Shown here one piece after another: positions 63,559 to 64,000 of a stretch of DNA of 64,000 nt (positions within the stretch are counted from its first letter, which is position 1; the number at the start of each line of letters is the position of its first letter). Position numbers and translations under genes: made by a program. The stretch covers positions 124,001 through 188,000 of the forward strand of contig NZ_JBLXCD010000004.1 in NCBI RefSeq assembly GCF_048265165.1. Direction: 5' to 3'. The notes under the pieces were generated by a model. It was not told where the DNA came from. It saw only the letters and a program-made list of their open reading frames with translations, and made no database searches. Origin of the DNA: Oceanospirillum sp048265165 (lineage in GTDB: Bacteria > Pseudomonadota > Gammaproteobacteria > Pseudomonadales > Halomonadaceae).

Positions 63559-63643
63559 TTTATGTACAACTTGCCGACAAATTGAGGCCTATTTAACAAA
63601 AAATCAAGCTAACATTCTAATTTAATTAGCAAAAGGAGCTTTT

Positions 63644-64000
63644 GTGAACCTTCGTAACGTATTGCTGCTGGCATTAGCTTCATCGCTGGCGATGTCTGCA
63701 GCCCCGGTTGTTATCTTTATTGGTGGCCTTATTGGCGGTGACTTGTCATCAAATCCACGTCTTGCCACTCTGCCTGTTGCCTTTATGGTTATTGGCACAG
63801 CCCTTAGTACCATACCTGCTGCGATGATTATGCAGCGTTTAGGGCGTAAAAAGGGTTTTATTCTAGGGGCTTCAGGTGGCGTATTGGCTAATTTGCTGGC
63901 GGCGTTTGCTTTGAGTATTCAGTCTTTCCCACTGTTTGTGACAGCAACTGGGTTGGTTGGTTTTCATTTAGCTTTCGTCCAGCAGTATCGCTTTGCAGCT
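63644..64000 (+). CDS. MFS transporter (partial, runs off right edge)
   Basis: 119 codons from a GTG with AAAGGAG ideally placed. Translation begins VNLRNVLLLALASSLAMSAAPVVIFIGGLIG and continues with the MFS loop MIMQRLGRKKGFILGASGG between helices 2 and 3, the signature of the major facilitator superfamily. Four hydrophobic segments are seen before the window ends. The substrate is unknown. It is divergent from nsrR and may be controlled by it. Confidence 0.85.
   Translation, partial: MNLRNVLLLALASSLAMSAAPVVIFIGGLIGGDLSSNPRLATLPVAFMVIGTALSTIPAAMIMQRLGRKKGFILGASGGVLANLLAAFALSIQSFPLFVTATGLVGFHLAFVQQYRFAA

Overview
The window looks like chromosome from a marine gammaproteobacterium of the Oceanospirillales type (Neptuniibacter, Amphritea or Marinobacterium-like). 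This is inferred from gene order and protein similarity recalled from memory, not from a search. Base composition is moderate (roughly mid to high 40s percent G+C by eye), except for one clearly AT-rich accessory stretch near 31.0-31.8 kb.

Region 1 (1-10.8 kb): peroxide defence (ahpF cut by the left edge, ahpC), a periplasmic amino-acid-binding protein next to a membrane diguanylate cyclase, a LysR regulator divergent from glutathione-dependent formaldehyde detoxification (frmA, fghA), a soluble zinc-binding chemoreceptor and a YebC-family protein. Region 2 (10.8-15 kb): paaABCDE, the oxygen-dependent phenylacetyl-CoA epoxidase. Region 3 (15-29.2 kb): a YjiH-type permease, a MATE exporter with a divergent MerR regulator and a MerR-type 19-bp-spacer promoter, a solitary flagellin with a sigma-28 promoter, a chemoreceptor, a FecR-domain protein, a YgjP-type metalloprotein, the folate-independent methionine synthase pair mesX-mesD, and a MobA-like aromatic hydroxylase.

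Region 4 (29.2-32.3 kb) is an accessory island beside tRNA-Leu(CAA). It holds an AbiF/AbiD-type HEPN protein preceded by a terminator-ended non-coding RNA candidate, a palindromic MITE-like element, a transposase fragment, an AT-rich HNH-type protein whose 3' end runs into an IS256-family terminus, and the remains of that IS256 transposase. The AbiF plus RNA unit is the most notable system here.

Region 5 (32.5-62.9 kb) is conserved housekeeping: queA-tgt-yajC-secD-secF; suhB, trmJ-iscR-iscS-iscA, ndk, rlmN, pilW, rodZ, ispG, hisS, yfgM, bamB, der; a FliG-like protein and partner; prfB with its programmed frameshift; lysS; then a BASS transporter, a potassium channel, small and secreted unknowns, and a DUF4010 membrane protein. 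Two conserved loci have changed. SuhB has lost every metal-binding catalytic motif. The isc cluster has no iscU, hscB, hscA or fdx, and its IscS lacks the C-terminal tail that normally meets IscU. The window ends with nsrR and the start of an MFS transporter.

Together the genes suggest a motile, aerobic, aromatic-degrading heterotroph with chemotaxis, c-di-GMP signalling and oxidative, formaldehyde and nitrosative stress defences.
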